DNA from: Rhodotorula mucilaginosa
Taxonomy: Eukaryota > Basidiomycota > Microbotryomycetes > Sporidiobolales > Sporidiobolaceae
Direction of reading: 5' to 3'
NCBI GenBank assembly: GCA_034406715.1
Contig: CP137872.1
Coordinates: 1,116,001-1,180,000, forward strand
Length of the DNA: 64,000 bases
Shown: one piece after another, positions 1 to 8,869 of the stretch
Position numbering within the stretch: position 1 is the first letter of the stretch
Layout of the letters: each line of letters opens with the position of its first letter
Notes under the pieces: generated by a model
Database searches by the model: none
What the model saw: the letters and a program-made list of their open reading frames with translations, nothing else
Told to the model about the DNA's origin: nothing
Made by a program: the position numbers and the translations under genes

Positions 1-790
1 TCACCAAGTCACTTCCTGCCTCCTCCCTCATACTTGCTGTTGCCTCCGTCGCTGGAGGACAATTCGCTGGCGGCCTTAAGGTCAAACACCATGACCGGGT
101 AGTCTCGCCTCGCCCTCGCGCGCCTCTCGCAAGCGGCTGTCGACTTTGCAAGCGCACGGCTCGCCTCCTCAACCGCCGTCTTCGCTAACTCATCCGCTTC
201 TTCGTTGCTGTCGATGCCCACGTGGCAACTCAGCAAAGAAGCGGAGTGTGACCTTCGTCGCAAGCGGTCACCAAGGAGGTGGATGAGCGAGGGGAATTTG
301 TGTCAGAGAGTGGCGAGGAAAGGCACGCGCGGAGAGGGACAGAGCGGGCAGTGAAGGAAGAAGTGCTCCGCAAGCGCACAGCAGTCTTTCTGGCTCAAAA
401 TGCGCCGTGTATGCGCCAAGGTTGCAAGCGCCAGTGCATATTCGGGTGAGAAGGGTGGATTGGCATCTCGAGAGTGACGAGTGGAAGTGAGAGAAGGAGT
501 GGCCAGGTGGGAAGGGAGCGACAGCGCGAAGTTGGCCGCCTGTCAACGACAATGCCCAAGGTGCTGTCTAAGCGGAATTTCGAGCTGCTTTGAAAGCGGA
601 CCAGCCTGCGGAGAGGCTTCTGGGTAGTAAGCAACCGTGTCTGATCTTGCTAGAGCTGTTGAGAGGCGGCAAGGGTGGAACGGCAGATGATGTCTGTCCA
701 ATTCTTTAAACTTGGAATTTATCCTATCCTATCCGGCTCAGCCTCCTTTGCCCTCCTCCTCATCACTGTCATTGCTGCTATCGCTTGTGC
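1..790 (-). mobile_element. LINE C-terminal fragments (RNase H and zinc knuckle)
   Basis: Decayed non-LTR retrotransposon sequence on the minus strand. Frame 263-9 carries an RNase H end motif (CHVGIDSNEEADELAKTA), typical of Tad/I-type LINEs that encode RNase H. Frame 552-268 carries the C-terminal signature (RICTGACNLGAYTAHFEPE followed by CACG), which is also seen in the copies at 5.6, 6.3 and 8.7 kb. On the minus strand the zinc-knuckle part precedes the RNase H part, the reverse of the usual order, so two truncated copies are probably juxtaposed or rearranged. The acidic segment near 740-790 is homologous to 5488-5545 and is separated from the rest by a (TATCC)n-tailed insertion at 697-738. 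It is fragmentary and not functional. The clade assignment is inference. Confidence 0.7.
697..738 (+). repeat. Short insertion with (TATCC)n tail, copy 1
   Basis: The core TTTAAACTTGGAATTTATCC is followed by further TATCC repeats. It interrupts sequence that is continuous in the related LINE copies near 5.5 and 8.4 kb. The same core with the same tail occurs inverted at 2521-2556. This looks like the 3' end of a second non-LTR family, distinct from the (TATC)n-tailed one. Confidence 0.6.
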
Positions 791-1499
791 ACAACTCCGC
801 ATACTCATTTGCTGGACGAGGGCCAGGAGCGGGAGAGCCTCGGTCGTGACGTTGACAACCATTCGCAGTTGGGATGTGATGTCACCCTGCTCCATCTGCT
901 CTCGGACAAAGTGCTCCATCAGGCGGAGGTGCCGAGTGCAATTGTGGAACTGCGGGCTGCGCAAGAGGGCATTGGTGCCTCCATTGTTGCCAAAGGGAGC
1001 CTGACCGATTTGCCAGATCCTTGCGCAAGCCCAGACAAGGGCTGCAACAGGTGGAAGTCAAGCATTCCCTTGGGGTACACGCCAGGACGCAGATGACCGC
1101 AGCTCAGTGCGAGTTGCCTGGCCGCGCGGCGTGGCGGCCCAGAACGCTCACAGCGTAGCACAGATTGAGGCGCATCCCAAGCATGGGTACACGAGGGAAC
1201 TGACGGCTTGGAGGCAGCGTGAGCGGAAGGCATGGGTAGGGGCGTGGGCCTCTGGAGCAACGGCAAGCTGCAAGTTTGGCTGCATTGGGGTCAGAGGTTG
1301 CCAAGGCGGAGCAGGAGTCTCCGAGGTACATGCGCTGGGTCAGGAATATTCCACCAGTTGAGCGGCAATGCACCTGGATGCCCAAGATGAACTTGGTTTT
1401 GCCGAGATCCTTGATGCCGTACTCGCGTTTGAGGCCGTCTTGGATCTGCTGGATCTCTCCCACTCTTTCCTACCTGATTTTCCTGCCTCATTGAGGAGG

Positions 1500-1598
1500 G
1501 GCTCTCCTCGCTTCCTTCACTTTGAGTAGTATCCGCGGTCTACATGGGCTCCTATAGCTCGAAATGACCTGAAACGCGACTTATCCATCTATCTATCT
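1500..1598 (+). repeat. LINE-type 3' end with (TATC)n tail, copy 1
   Basis: A copy of the shared module: CTCCTCGCTTCCTTCACTTT, then GTCTACATGGGCTC, GACCTGAAACGCGACTTATC and a (TATC)n tail. It is inserted within the copia remnant, opposite to the copia coding sense. The left part aligns with copies at 4878 and 7660. Confidence 0.75.
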
Positions 1599-2520
1599 GC
1601 TAGATCTTGTCCAGGTCAGGCAAGACAATGGGAAGGTCGTCAACGTGAAGGGCAATGTAATGCGTGTGCCCTCCCTTGCTGCGGACGTTGATGCAGGCAT
1701 CCGACTTGGTGCGCTGGTAGCCGAGTCCTTCCAGGGTCGCATGGATCCGGTGATTCCAGATGCGGCCGGCCTGCTTGAGGCCGTACAGCGCGCGATCGAG
1801 TTTGAGGACCTTGCCGGCGTACTCGCTGTCGTCGATGCCTTCCGGTACGCGCATGTACAGTTCCTCCTCGAGTGCGCCGTGGAGGTACGCCTTGTCGACG
1901 TCGGCCTGATGGACATGAAGGCGGTGGCGGGCGGCAAGAGCGAGTAGGACGCGGATCGAGGTGAACTTGACCACGGGCGCGAACGTCTCGCGGAAGTCGA
2001 CGTTCGGCCGCTGGGTGAACCCTTGTGCAACGAGGCGGACTTTGTGGCCGGCGACTTGGCCGTTCTGGTCCTTTTTGCGTCGGTAGACGAAGCGTGCCCC
2101 GAGGATCTTTGCATCAGGCGGCACCTCGCTGCGGTCGACGGGGTGGAAGACGTTGTACTCGTTTTGGAGGGACGTGAACTCGTCGTGCTCGCCGAGGCGC
2201 CAGCGCTCGGAGTCCGTGTCGCGCATCGCTTCGCGGTGGTTGCGAGGGTCGGACGTCGGAAGCGAAAATTGCTCGTCCGAGGCAGAGAGGTCTTCACCGG
2301 CGGCCGAGTAGAGAGCCTCGACCTCAGCAAGCGTGGCCCCGAAGGGGTCGTTACCGAGGAAGTCGAGCTCGTCACGGGACTCCTTGTCAGGGAGAACAGG
2401 CTCGGGCGAAGGCGGGGAATGGGCGCTGGCGCGGTGGAAGACAGGCGGCGGCGGCGGTGTCACGCCTATCTCGCAGGCCTGAGCAACTTGTACAGGAGGA
2501 CGTGGCTTGACCGGCGGTGC

Positions 2521-2556
2521 ATGGATAGGATAGGATAAATTCCAAGTTTAAAGTTG
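2521..2556 (-). repeat. Short insertion with (TATCC)n tail, copy 2 (inverted)
   Basis: The reverse complement carries TTTAAACTTGGAATTTATCC followed by TATCC repeats, as at 709-738. It sits between the integrase-side and RT-side segments of the copia remnant, so it inserted after that element. Its upstream part (about 2557-2585) is not shared with copy 1, so only the 3' end is demonstrably common. Confidence 0.6.
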
Positions 2557-2956
2557 TTCGAGCCTAGAAAAGACTCATATGACACGGGAGTCTGCGGCCT
2601 CGCATCGTTGGCAGCGGAGTGAGCTTGACTTGAGGCAAGGATGATCAAGTCGTCTGGAGCAGGCGCAGGCTGCCGCAAGGTGGGCACAGTACCAGGCGTG
2701 GCGGAGGCAAAAGGGAATTCATCCTTGACAAACAAGCATTCCGAGATCGAGCAGTCTTGCGCGCCGCCGAGTCAAAGAGGCAGTAGGCGGCGGTATCGTG
2801 ATCGTAGCCGATAAAGACCAGATGCACGGCCTTGTTGTTGAGCTTTGCACGACCGTTGGTGACGGTGTGGTAAGCACGACAACCCGAGACTCAGACCCGA
2901 AGCATGTCGACCTGTACAGGTGTGCCACGCCAGATGGCAAGCGGGACACCTCTGTC

Positions 2957-3095
2957 TTCCTGACTCAGTGAGCAGGTTTTCCCTCGGGCCTTCCCCTCGC
3001 TCCCCTCTCGCTCTTCGTAGCATCTTTAGCATCTTTGGTCTACATGGGCTCTCTAGCTCGATATGACTTGAAACAAGAATATTCATCTATCTATC
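2957..3095 (+). repeat. LINE-type 3' end with (TATC)n tail, copy 2
   Basis: Contains GGTCTACATGGGCTCTCTAG and GACTTGAAACAAGAA, ending in ATCTATCTATC. Homology extends further left than in copy 1: GACTCAGTGAGCAGGTTTTC matches 7640-7665. The different left limits of the copies are typical of 5'-truncated target-primed insertions. Confidence 0.7.
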
Positions 3096-3190
3096 GGAGC
3101 AAAGGCGCTGGATGGGCTTGCCCGACTGGTGCTCGGCAGCCACCTTGAAACGCTGGAAGGCTCCGAAGATGTTGCTCTTGCCGGCGAGAG

Positions 3191-3230
3191 ATAGATAATT
3201 CTTTGTTCCAAGACATATTGAGCTAAAGAG
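3191..3230 (-). repeat. 40-bp inverted LINE-tail insertion with target-site duplication
   Basis: About 40 bp, ATAGATAATTC on the left to AGCTAAAGAG on the right, is the inverted 3' end of the (TATC)n family. It is bracketed by TCTTGCCGGCGAGAG (3176-3190) and TCTTGCGGGCGAGAG (3231-3245), a 15-bp duplication with one mismatch. The insertion lies in the integrase region of the copia remnant. Confidence 0.75.
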
Positions 3231-3780
3231 TCTTGCGGGCGAGAGCCTCGACCCAGAGCATGCGAGAGCACTTGTCGACGAACTTGGCAAAGTAGCGGCG
3301 ACCTCGGTGAGACGGTACGTTGACTGAGAGCACGTCCGTGTGCACGAGCTCGAGAAGCCCTGTCCTCCAACGACCCGCCCCGGGAATGGCAACCGGAAGT
3401 GCGCAAGAGATGGCACGTGTTGCATGGGCGCAAGGCTCCGCCCTCCCTTGAGTAGCTAGTTCCAATCCCTTGAGATGTTCTGACCTGGCAAGCAACTTCA
3501 ACAAGCTAACAGAGAGGCGCACATAACAACAGTGCCAGGTGGTCAGTCCAGGTCTGAGTGCAGTACCTGTGGCAAGGAGAGAGGTTGCCACCTTTGGCCG
3601 CGCGCGGAGCAACAGGTGCCTCTGGATGCGGGTCCACGTGGTGATTACCACACTGTTGCGCGTGAGGGTCGCTCCCTGTCCGCGAATGATCGTGACGCCA
3701 TGATTGTGGTAGAGATGCGATAACGAGGTGAGCTTTGCGGCAATCCCAGGGAAAAGAAGCGCTTGTTGTATGATCGTCAA

Positions 3781-3833
3781 CATGGGCTTTCTAGCTCGAC
3801 ATGACTTGAAACAAGACTTATCTATTCATCTAC
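3781..3833 (+). repeat. LINE-type 3' end with (TATC)n tail, copy 3
   Basis: CATGGGCTTTCTAGCTCGAC, then ATGACTTGAAACAAGACTTA and a degenerate (TATC)n tail. It marks the outer border of the recognisable copia coding region. No clear target-site duplication was found. Confidence 0.65.
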
Positions 3834-4789
3834 CATCCGGCTGCTGAGCAGGAGCAAGCGGGCGCAAAGGTCCCGGTGTGCTTCCGGTCTCCTTCCCTGG
3901 GCTGCCTGCCCACCATGCTTTGCCGCTGCTCGGTCATGAGCAAGATGCCCACAGCTTAGCTTGCAGTTCAAAGCTCGAATACCGGACAGCCACCCGCAGT
4001 TGCCATCCCTCGCCTGCCTCTTGTCCGCCCGCTTGCCAGCCCTCAAGCTCTTCACGTCAACATGCGTCTTTGTCTTGCAGCCCTCGTTGATCTAGCTCAG
4101 TGCAGCCCAGTTCGCTGGCTTCCACCTTATTCGGAGTCAGTCTGAAGCCCGGCGCGTCACTTGCGGTGTTGTTGTTGTTGCCCCGCCCTAGCAGTCAAGC
4201 GCAGTTGCCAAGAACGAAAAGGCTGGCAAGCTCAGTGGTAAACAAAACCGAGTTTGGTGAGTTATGAGAGTCCTCCTGGTGGTGCTCTCACATCTCCACC
4301 TGCGTGCACCTGCTCTTTCCTCACACCTTTGCAACCGACAAGGTGCGGTGCCACTCTCCAAAGTCTGCCAGGCCATTGCATTGGCCTGTGGTCACAAGCA
4401 TCATGCCCTCGACACTTTCAACAAAGAGTCCATCCGGCCGCTTCTCTCAGTGGCGGCACAAAAAGGTGTCCCCCCACGTCAAGTCACCAACAAGGACATT
4501 GCTACACTTGCAGCTCTGAACAAAAGTGAGATTCCCTCCGGGTGAGGTCTGTGTTGGCATTTGGGCGGACTCTGCATACCGGGTCAGACACAAGGCAGAC
4601 TTGAGGGCTTGGCTGACCCGTCTGCTCTCTGTCATCTGCCGGCGCGCGCCTGTCCCAGCACGATGCAATGTATGTCAGACATACGGGTAACTGCGTAGAG
4701 CATCTTTGACACCTTCGGACTGAAGGCGTACTGCAGCGGGGACACTGTGTCACCCAAACCTGACCCAGGACTTGAGAGTCATGCGCCAA
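3834..4789. other. Unclassified repeat-region DNA
   Basis: No gene or element with a recognisable domain. Open frames are short, and none carries a familiar motif. A TTG/GTT microsatellite lies near 4164-4180. It is flanked by LINE-tail copies, so it is probably decayed mobile DNA or host spacer broken up by insertions. Confidence 0.4.
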
Positions 4790-4799
4790 AACGTAAGAG

Positions 4800-4827
4800 A
4801 TAGATAGATAATTCGCGTTTCAAGTCG
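4800..4827 (-). repeat. 28-bp inverted LINE-tail insertion with target-site duplication
   Basis: A minimal insertion containing only the inverted tail and last bases of the family (TAGATAGATAATTCGCGTTT). It is flanked by AACGTAAGAG at 4790-4799 and again at 4828-4837, a perfect 10-bp duplication. The short length with intact duplications suggests reverse transcription stopped almost at once. Confidence 0.7.
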
Positions 4828-4871
4828 AACGTAAGAGGTGGAAGAAGAGCAGTATGCATTCACCTAAAGAA

Positions 4872-4970
4872 CGGGCCTTTCCTCGCTCCCCTCACTCCGA
4901 GTAGTATCCACGGTCTACATGGGCTTCTATAGCTCGACATGACTTGAAACGCGAATTATCTATCTATCTA
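4872..4970 (+). repeat. About 100-bp LINE-type 3' end with perfect target-site duplication
   Basis: Runs from CGGGCCTTTCCTCGC through GTCTACATGGGCTTC and GACTTGAAACGCGAATTATC to a TATC tail. It is bracketed by TCACCTAAAGAA just left (about 4860-4871) and again just right (about 4971-4982). The 12-bp duplication shows target-primed integration and defines the insert precisely. This is the best preserved copy in the window. Confidence 0.8.
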
Positions 4971-5469
4971 TCACCTAAAGAAATCTGGGCGCTTGCGCAA
5001 GATCCCACTTTTTCAGTCTGCCATCTCAAAGACAAAGAAGAAGGGGAGGGACGCTGTTCTCCGCAACGGTGCGCTGGCAGTGAGCAACCAGTCAGAAACA
5101 AATTGCGACGTGTTTTCATTCTGGAAGGAGCAGGAGAGCCACACCTTCACAACAAGCAAGGTCTACAGTGCCCTTGCCAAAGCGCGGAACCTCTTCACCT
5201 GTGCCTGTCATCGAGCAAGGCAAGTGCTGCTTCTGCAACACGTGCAAGACCGAGGCCGTCGACGGCCTGTACTCAATCCCGAGGTCTCAACGATAAGGTG
5301 GTACTTGGTATCGATCCTGCGCCTGTCTTCTTTCTACCCTCCGAATCAAACCCTTCCAGTTGGCAAAGGGGGCGGTGCAAGAAGTGGCCGCTTGTCTCAA
5401 AGCCTTGGCAGACCAACGGAGGCGGCAGAAGCAGGCGAAGCGTGGTCTTCGCACGCTAGTGTAGCGCCA

Positions 5470-5965
5470 TGATGAGTCTGCCGAGTCGTGCACAAGCGAC
5501 AGCAGCGATAAAAGCGACGAGGAGGAGGGAGAAGGAGGCCGAGCTGGACTTGGGAGGACGTCATCAGCGAACTTTGCGCCGTTGCCTCCTCCCCTCCCGG
5601 TCCTGCCTTTTCTCGCTTCCACTCCACGCTCTATCGCCGCCAGTCAACCCTGCTCACTCAACTCCGCACTGGCGCCTGCGACCTCGGCGCCTACAAGGCG
5701 CACTTCGAACCCGAACAACTCCTGTGCGCCTGTGGCGGCAAACTCGAGACTCGAGAACATTTCCTCCTCCACTGCCCGCTCTACGCCACACCGCGCGCCG
5801 CCCTTCTTTCCTCCCTCCGGCTCAAAACCCTCTTTCTCGCATACCTCCTCAACGACCCACGCGCGACAAAGATAGATACATAAGTCGCGTTTCAAGTCAT
5901 ATCGAGCTATAGAAGCCCATGTAGACCGGAGTTAAAACGCTCCGATTCCTCGCCGACTCAGGCCG
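5470..5965 (+). mobile_element. LINE C-terminal fragment with nested tail insertion
   Basis: The plus-strand frame around 5660-5870 reads LRTGACDLGAYKAHFEPEQ, then CACGGKLETREHFLLHCPLY, the CCHC-like C-terminal knuckle of an RNase H-type LINE polyprotein. An acidic Ser/Asp/Glu stretch lies upstream (5495-5560). At about 5872-5932 an inverted (TATC)n-tail copy interrupts the coding sequence, after which the LINE C-terminus resumes (LRFLADSGRFDSLY). It is 5'-truncated, and no RT domain is present. Confidence 0.75.
5872..5932 (-). repeat. Inverted LINE-type 3' end inside a LINE fragment
   Basis: Contains GATAGATACATAAGTCGCG and ends GAAGCCCATGTAGACC, the exact inverse arrangement of the plus-strand copies. 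It disrupts the LINE fragment at 5470-5965. No convincing target-site duplication was found. Confidence 0.7.
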
Positions 5966-5984
5966 CTTTGACTCGCTTTACTGC

Positions 5985-6490
5985 CCCACCCTCGGAGGGT
6001 CGCTTACTACCCATAAGCTTCTCTGCAGGCTGGTCTGCATTCAAGGAAGCTCAAAAGTCCACCTGGTTGCTTGGGAGTTACCCAGAAGCATCTCGGCTAT
6101 ATGGGACAGCTACACGTCTGCGGACTGGCGACCGGTGCTGGTCTCTGTGTCACCGCCAAATCTCCCCGTGGGCCTTCCTACTCTTGCTTCCACTTGCAGC
6201 TCACCCAACGTCAATTGATCTTGCTGTCCCAACTACGCACAAGCGTATGCAATCTTGCATTTCAAGCCGGAGAAGGGATTGTGCAAATGCGGCAAAGTTG
6301 AGTCTCGCAACCACTACCTCGTCTCTGCCCTCTCTATGCAGCTCCCCGCGCTGCCCTCCTTGCGGAACTCCGGAAGACGACACTCCCACCTGTCTCCTTC
6401 CTGCTGGATAACCCTGCCACCACCAGCGCCGTCCTGCGCTTCCTCGCCAACTTGGGCTGTGTCGACTCGCTTCACTAACCTCTGGCGGAC
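5985..6490 (+). mobile_element. LINE C-terminal fragment, second copy
   Basis: Divergent relative of the preceding fragment. CGCTTACTACCCATAAGCTT and CTGCAGGCTGGTCTGC match the segments at 595-640 (minus) and 8525-8560. A frame near 6257-6310 reads HFKPEKGLCKCGKVESRNHY, the zinc-knuckle region, and the terminal part reads VLRFLANLGCVDSLH before a stop. Several frame changes are apparent, so it is non-functional. Confidence 0.65.
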
Positions 6491-6615
6491 CCCTCCCCGT
6501 CATAACCCTCCATTCTTGTGACCCACTCCCATCTCAAACCTTCCCTCTAGTCCCTCTAGTCCCTCTCCCCCTCCCCCTATGTCTGACTATGCCCTACATC
6601 TGCAACTCCATTTTT

Positions 6616-6734
6616 TCTGACTCCAACCAGCAGGTTGTTCTTGTCCCCTGGCTTTTGTAGTGTCTCTGGTCAAGATGGGCTCTCTAGCCTGATACGACTT
6701 GAAATAGACTTATCTATCCATCTACCTATCTATC
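6616..6734 (+). repeat. LINE-type 3' end with (TATC)n tail, copy 5
   Basis: CAAGATGGGCTCTCTAGCCT, then GACTTGAAATAGACTTATC and a degenerate TATC tail. The left part (CTGACTCCAACCAGCAGGTT) resembles 2957-2980 and 7640-7660, so this copy retains more of the 3' region. Confidence 0.6.
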
Positions 6735-6877
6735 ACTTTGGGTGTCATCTTCAACAGGCAGTCAACTTTGCGCTGTCGCTCCCTCTCCTCCCGGTCCCAT
6801 CTGATTTTATTTCAACACTCTCTCTCTTCTTTCCCTCTCCTATACCCGCTCTTACCCCTAGTCTGCTGTCCTTCTAC

Positions 6878-6959
6878 TCCCCCTCATGTGCTTTGAGTAC
6901 TATTGTCTAGATGGGCTCTCTAGCTTGTGTGACTTGAAACAAGATTTATCTATCTGTCT
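6878..6959 (+). repeat. LINE-type 3' end with (TATC)n tail, copy 6
   Basis: TTTGAGTACTATTGTCTAGA, then TGGGCTCTCTAGCTT, GACTTGAAACAAGATTTATC and a short tail. It lies only about 145 bp after the previous copy, in the same orientation. CT-rich spacers precede both. Confidence 0.6.
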
Positions 6960-7080
6960 GCCACCTTGAGTTCTGCTTGGATCTTCTTTTCTGCTTTCCC
7001 TCCCCCATTATACCCGCATTTCATTCCCAGTCTGCTATCCCTCTCTGTTCTACACCTCCCTACTTTCCTTTCTATCCATT

Positions 7081-7145
7081 CTCACCCTCCTGTGCCACTA
7101 GCACTCTAGTCTATATGGGCTCCTTGGGCTTGACTATCTATCTAC
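7081..7145 (+). repeat. LINE-type 3' end, degenerate copy 7
   Basis: AGTCTATATGGGCTCCTTGG followed by a shortened GACTATCTATCTACC tail. The GACTTGAAAC block is reduced. It is the third same-orientation copy within 530 bp. Confidence 0.5.
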
Positions 7146-7640
7146 CACCCACCCACCATCAAGCAATGGCAGAGCTCAGAGCTCCATGATTGCGACACGA
7201 ATTTGCATTGTAAGCCCCTCACCCACCTCTTCTCCAGCTTGCCTGTACTGTGCTCAAAGCTATCAACACAGTCTTCTCCGCCTTTGCTACCATACTCAAG
7301 GACAAGTCCATCATTCCAGCGGTGCACATTGTTGTCTTCTTGACCACCTTCAGCTCACGAGCTACTACGGCAAGTCCAACAATTTGCTCTTCTACACGCT
7401 GGCAATCTGTGACCTGAACGCAATCTTCTCTTCTTGGATTGGCTTGGTCTACCATACTGACTTGAGACTCCTCTGACAGTGATGCCTCCCTCCAAGTGAC
7501 AGAAGTATTATATATCTTGAACTCAAGGAATGGGAGGCTTTGTGGATCGTCAACGCTTGCAAGAAAGCGCTGGACTCTGCACACCTCTCCCTCTCCCCCC
7601 TTCACCTATACCCCCTCATTTTTTCCAACTTGTCCTGTCC
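7146..7640. other. Unclassified repeat-region DNA
   Basis: No recognisable domain on either strand. A minus-strand frame (7605-7219) is open for 128 codons but matches no family I know. CT-rich blocks dominate the right part. It probably represents older decayed sequence between LINE-tail insertions. Confidence 0.35.
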
Positions 7641-7762
7641 TAACTCACTGAGCAGCCTTTTCTTCGGACCTCTCCTCGCTTCCTCCACTTTGTGTAGTAT
7701 CCGCGGTCTACATGGGCTCATTAGCTCAATGTGACTTGAAACTTGAATTTATCTATCTATCT
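7640..7762 (+). repeat. LINE-type 3' end with (TATC)n tail, copy 8
   Basis: AACTCACTGAGCAGCCTTTT, TCTCCTCGCTTCCTCCACTT, GCGGTCTACATGGGCTC, GACTTGAAACTTGAATTTATC and a TATC tail. It is one of the longer copies, matching 2957-3095 through its whole length. Confidence 0.7.
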
Positions 7763-8390
7763 AGCGGGGAACGTTGCGAGCCCAGAGGCTGAGAAAGCAC
7801 GGAGGCAAGGACCCGGAGTTTGGGATAGATGGAAAGCCAGAGAGGCGCACAGAGATGAAGGAAGAAGAAGAAACGGATGGTAGGAGACTGGGGGATGCCC
7901 GGAGCGAGCAGATTGAGTATTTTGACAATGCTGGTTTCGAGCTCCTTGCGAGTAACAAACTTGCGAAAGGTCGAGCATGTTGATATTCAAGCTGCCCATC
8001 TCAACGAGACTGCCATGCTGAGATGGTTTTGCTCTCAAGTGTATACTGTACAGGGAAGTCCGCTCGATCTCTTCAGACGGGGCGTACATGACTGTCTCGG
8101 GGCCATCTTTGAATTTGTGTCCTGGAATGACAAGACCGCTGGGTCAGATCCCTTCTTGTAGACTGTCGGAGCTCAAAAAAATGGTTTACTGTTGTAGTTG
8201 ATGGTGACTTGGCCATTGATGCCCTTGCCATTTGCAATCCGCTGACATGTTGTGGACATCGGACCTCAAGCTGTTCTGTCAATCCTACATACGGCGTCTC
8301 CTGCAAGATCTGAGCATCAATCAGCAAGATGGTCTTCTCTGCAGCATTCCGGTAATCTTGCTCACGCAAAAGGCATACAATGTGAGGGGG
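7763..8390. other. Unclassified DNA left of a LINE fragment
   Basis: Several frames of 60-110 codons are open but none has a recognisable domain or clear splice pattern. A purine-rich run (GAAGGAAGAAGAAGAAACGG) lies near 7860. No functional call is possible. Confidence 0.3.
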
Positions 8391-8862
8391 TATGCAAAAA
8401 GCGACAGCAGCGACGAGGACGGCGATGACGAAGGCGAAGGAGGACTTGGGCGGCGCTCAGGCTCTCGACCCGCCGTCTCGACGTCACCTCTCGCCGACAG
8501 CTCTGGTTCGATCCGACACCGGCGCTTGCTTCCCAGGAGCCTCTCAGCAGGCTGGTCCACCTTCAAGGCCGCGCAAAAGGCCGCCTGGTTGTCGCTCTGG
8601 TTGTCGTCCTCGACCGGCGCCCAACTTCGCGCGATCACCACCTCTCTGCCCGGTCTCGCTTTCACCCGTTTCCACTCCTCACTCTCGCGCCGCCCGTCAA
8701 CGCTCCTCACTTGACTTTGCACCGGCGCTTGCGATCTCGGCGCTTACAAGGCGCACTTCGAACCCGAACGCCTCCTTTGCGCCTGCGGCGGTGAGCCAGA
8801 AACCCGAGAACATTTCTTCCTCCACTGCCCGCTCTACGTCTCCCAGCGCGTCAGGTCAGTTG
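8390..8862 (+). mobile_element. LINE C-terminal fragment, third copy
   Basis: The acidic GAC/GAG-rich stretch (8400-8450) and TTGCTTCCCAGGAGCCTCTC lead into TGCACCGGCGCTTGCGATCT and the zinc-knuckle segment (8755-8845), the closest relative of the 5.6-kb copy. The homology ends abruptly near 8860, where unrelated minus-strand sequence begins. It is a truncated fragment. Confidence 0.7.
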
Positions 8863-8869
8863 GTCCCCC

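Larger units (their letters stand above)
1104..3783 (-). mobile_element. Ty1/copia-type retrotransposon fossil (broken)
   Basis: Old remnant of a Ty1/copia-family LTR element. Going down the minus strand it shows a GAG-pre-integrase/integrase core part (about 3500-3223, LVHTDVLSVN and RYFAKFVDKCSR), the segment after integrase (about 2830-2650, HLVFIGYDHD), the reverse transcriptase domain (about 2463-1600, with QADVDKAYLHGALEEELYM and YGLKQAGRIW) and the following part of the polymerase (about 1463-1290, LGKTKFILGIQV). No LTRs were identified. It is clearly broken, with several interruptions. Nested short LINE-tail insertions lie at 1500-1598, 2521-2556, 3037-3095 and 3191-3230. The nested insertions imply substantial age. 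Confidence 0.85.

Noticed and set aside
4254-4545. 91-93 codon plus-strand frames
   Set aside because: No domain, no splice context, and located in the repeat region. Treated as chance frames.
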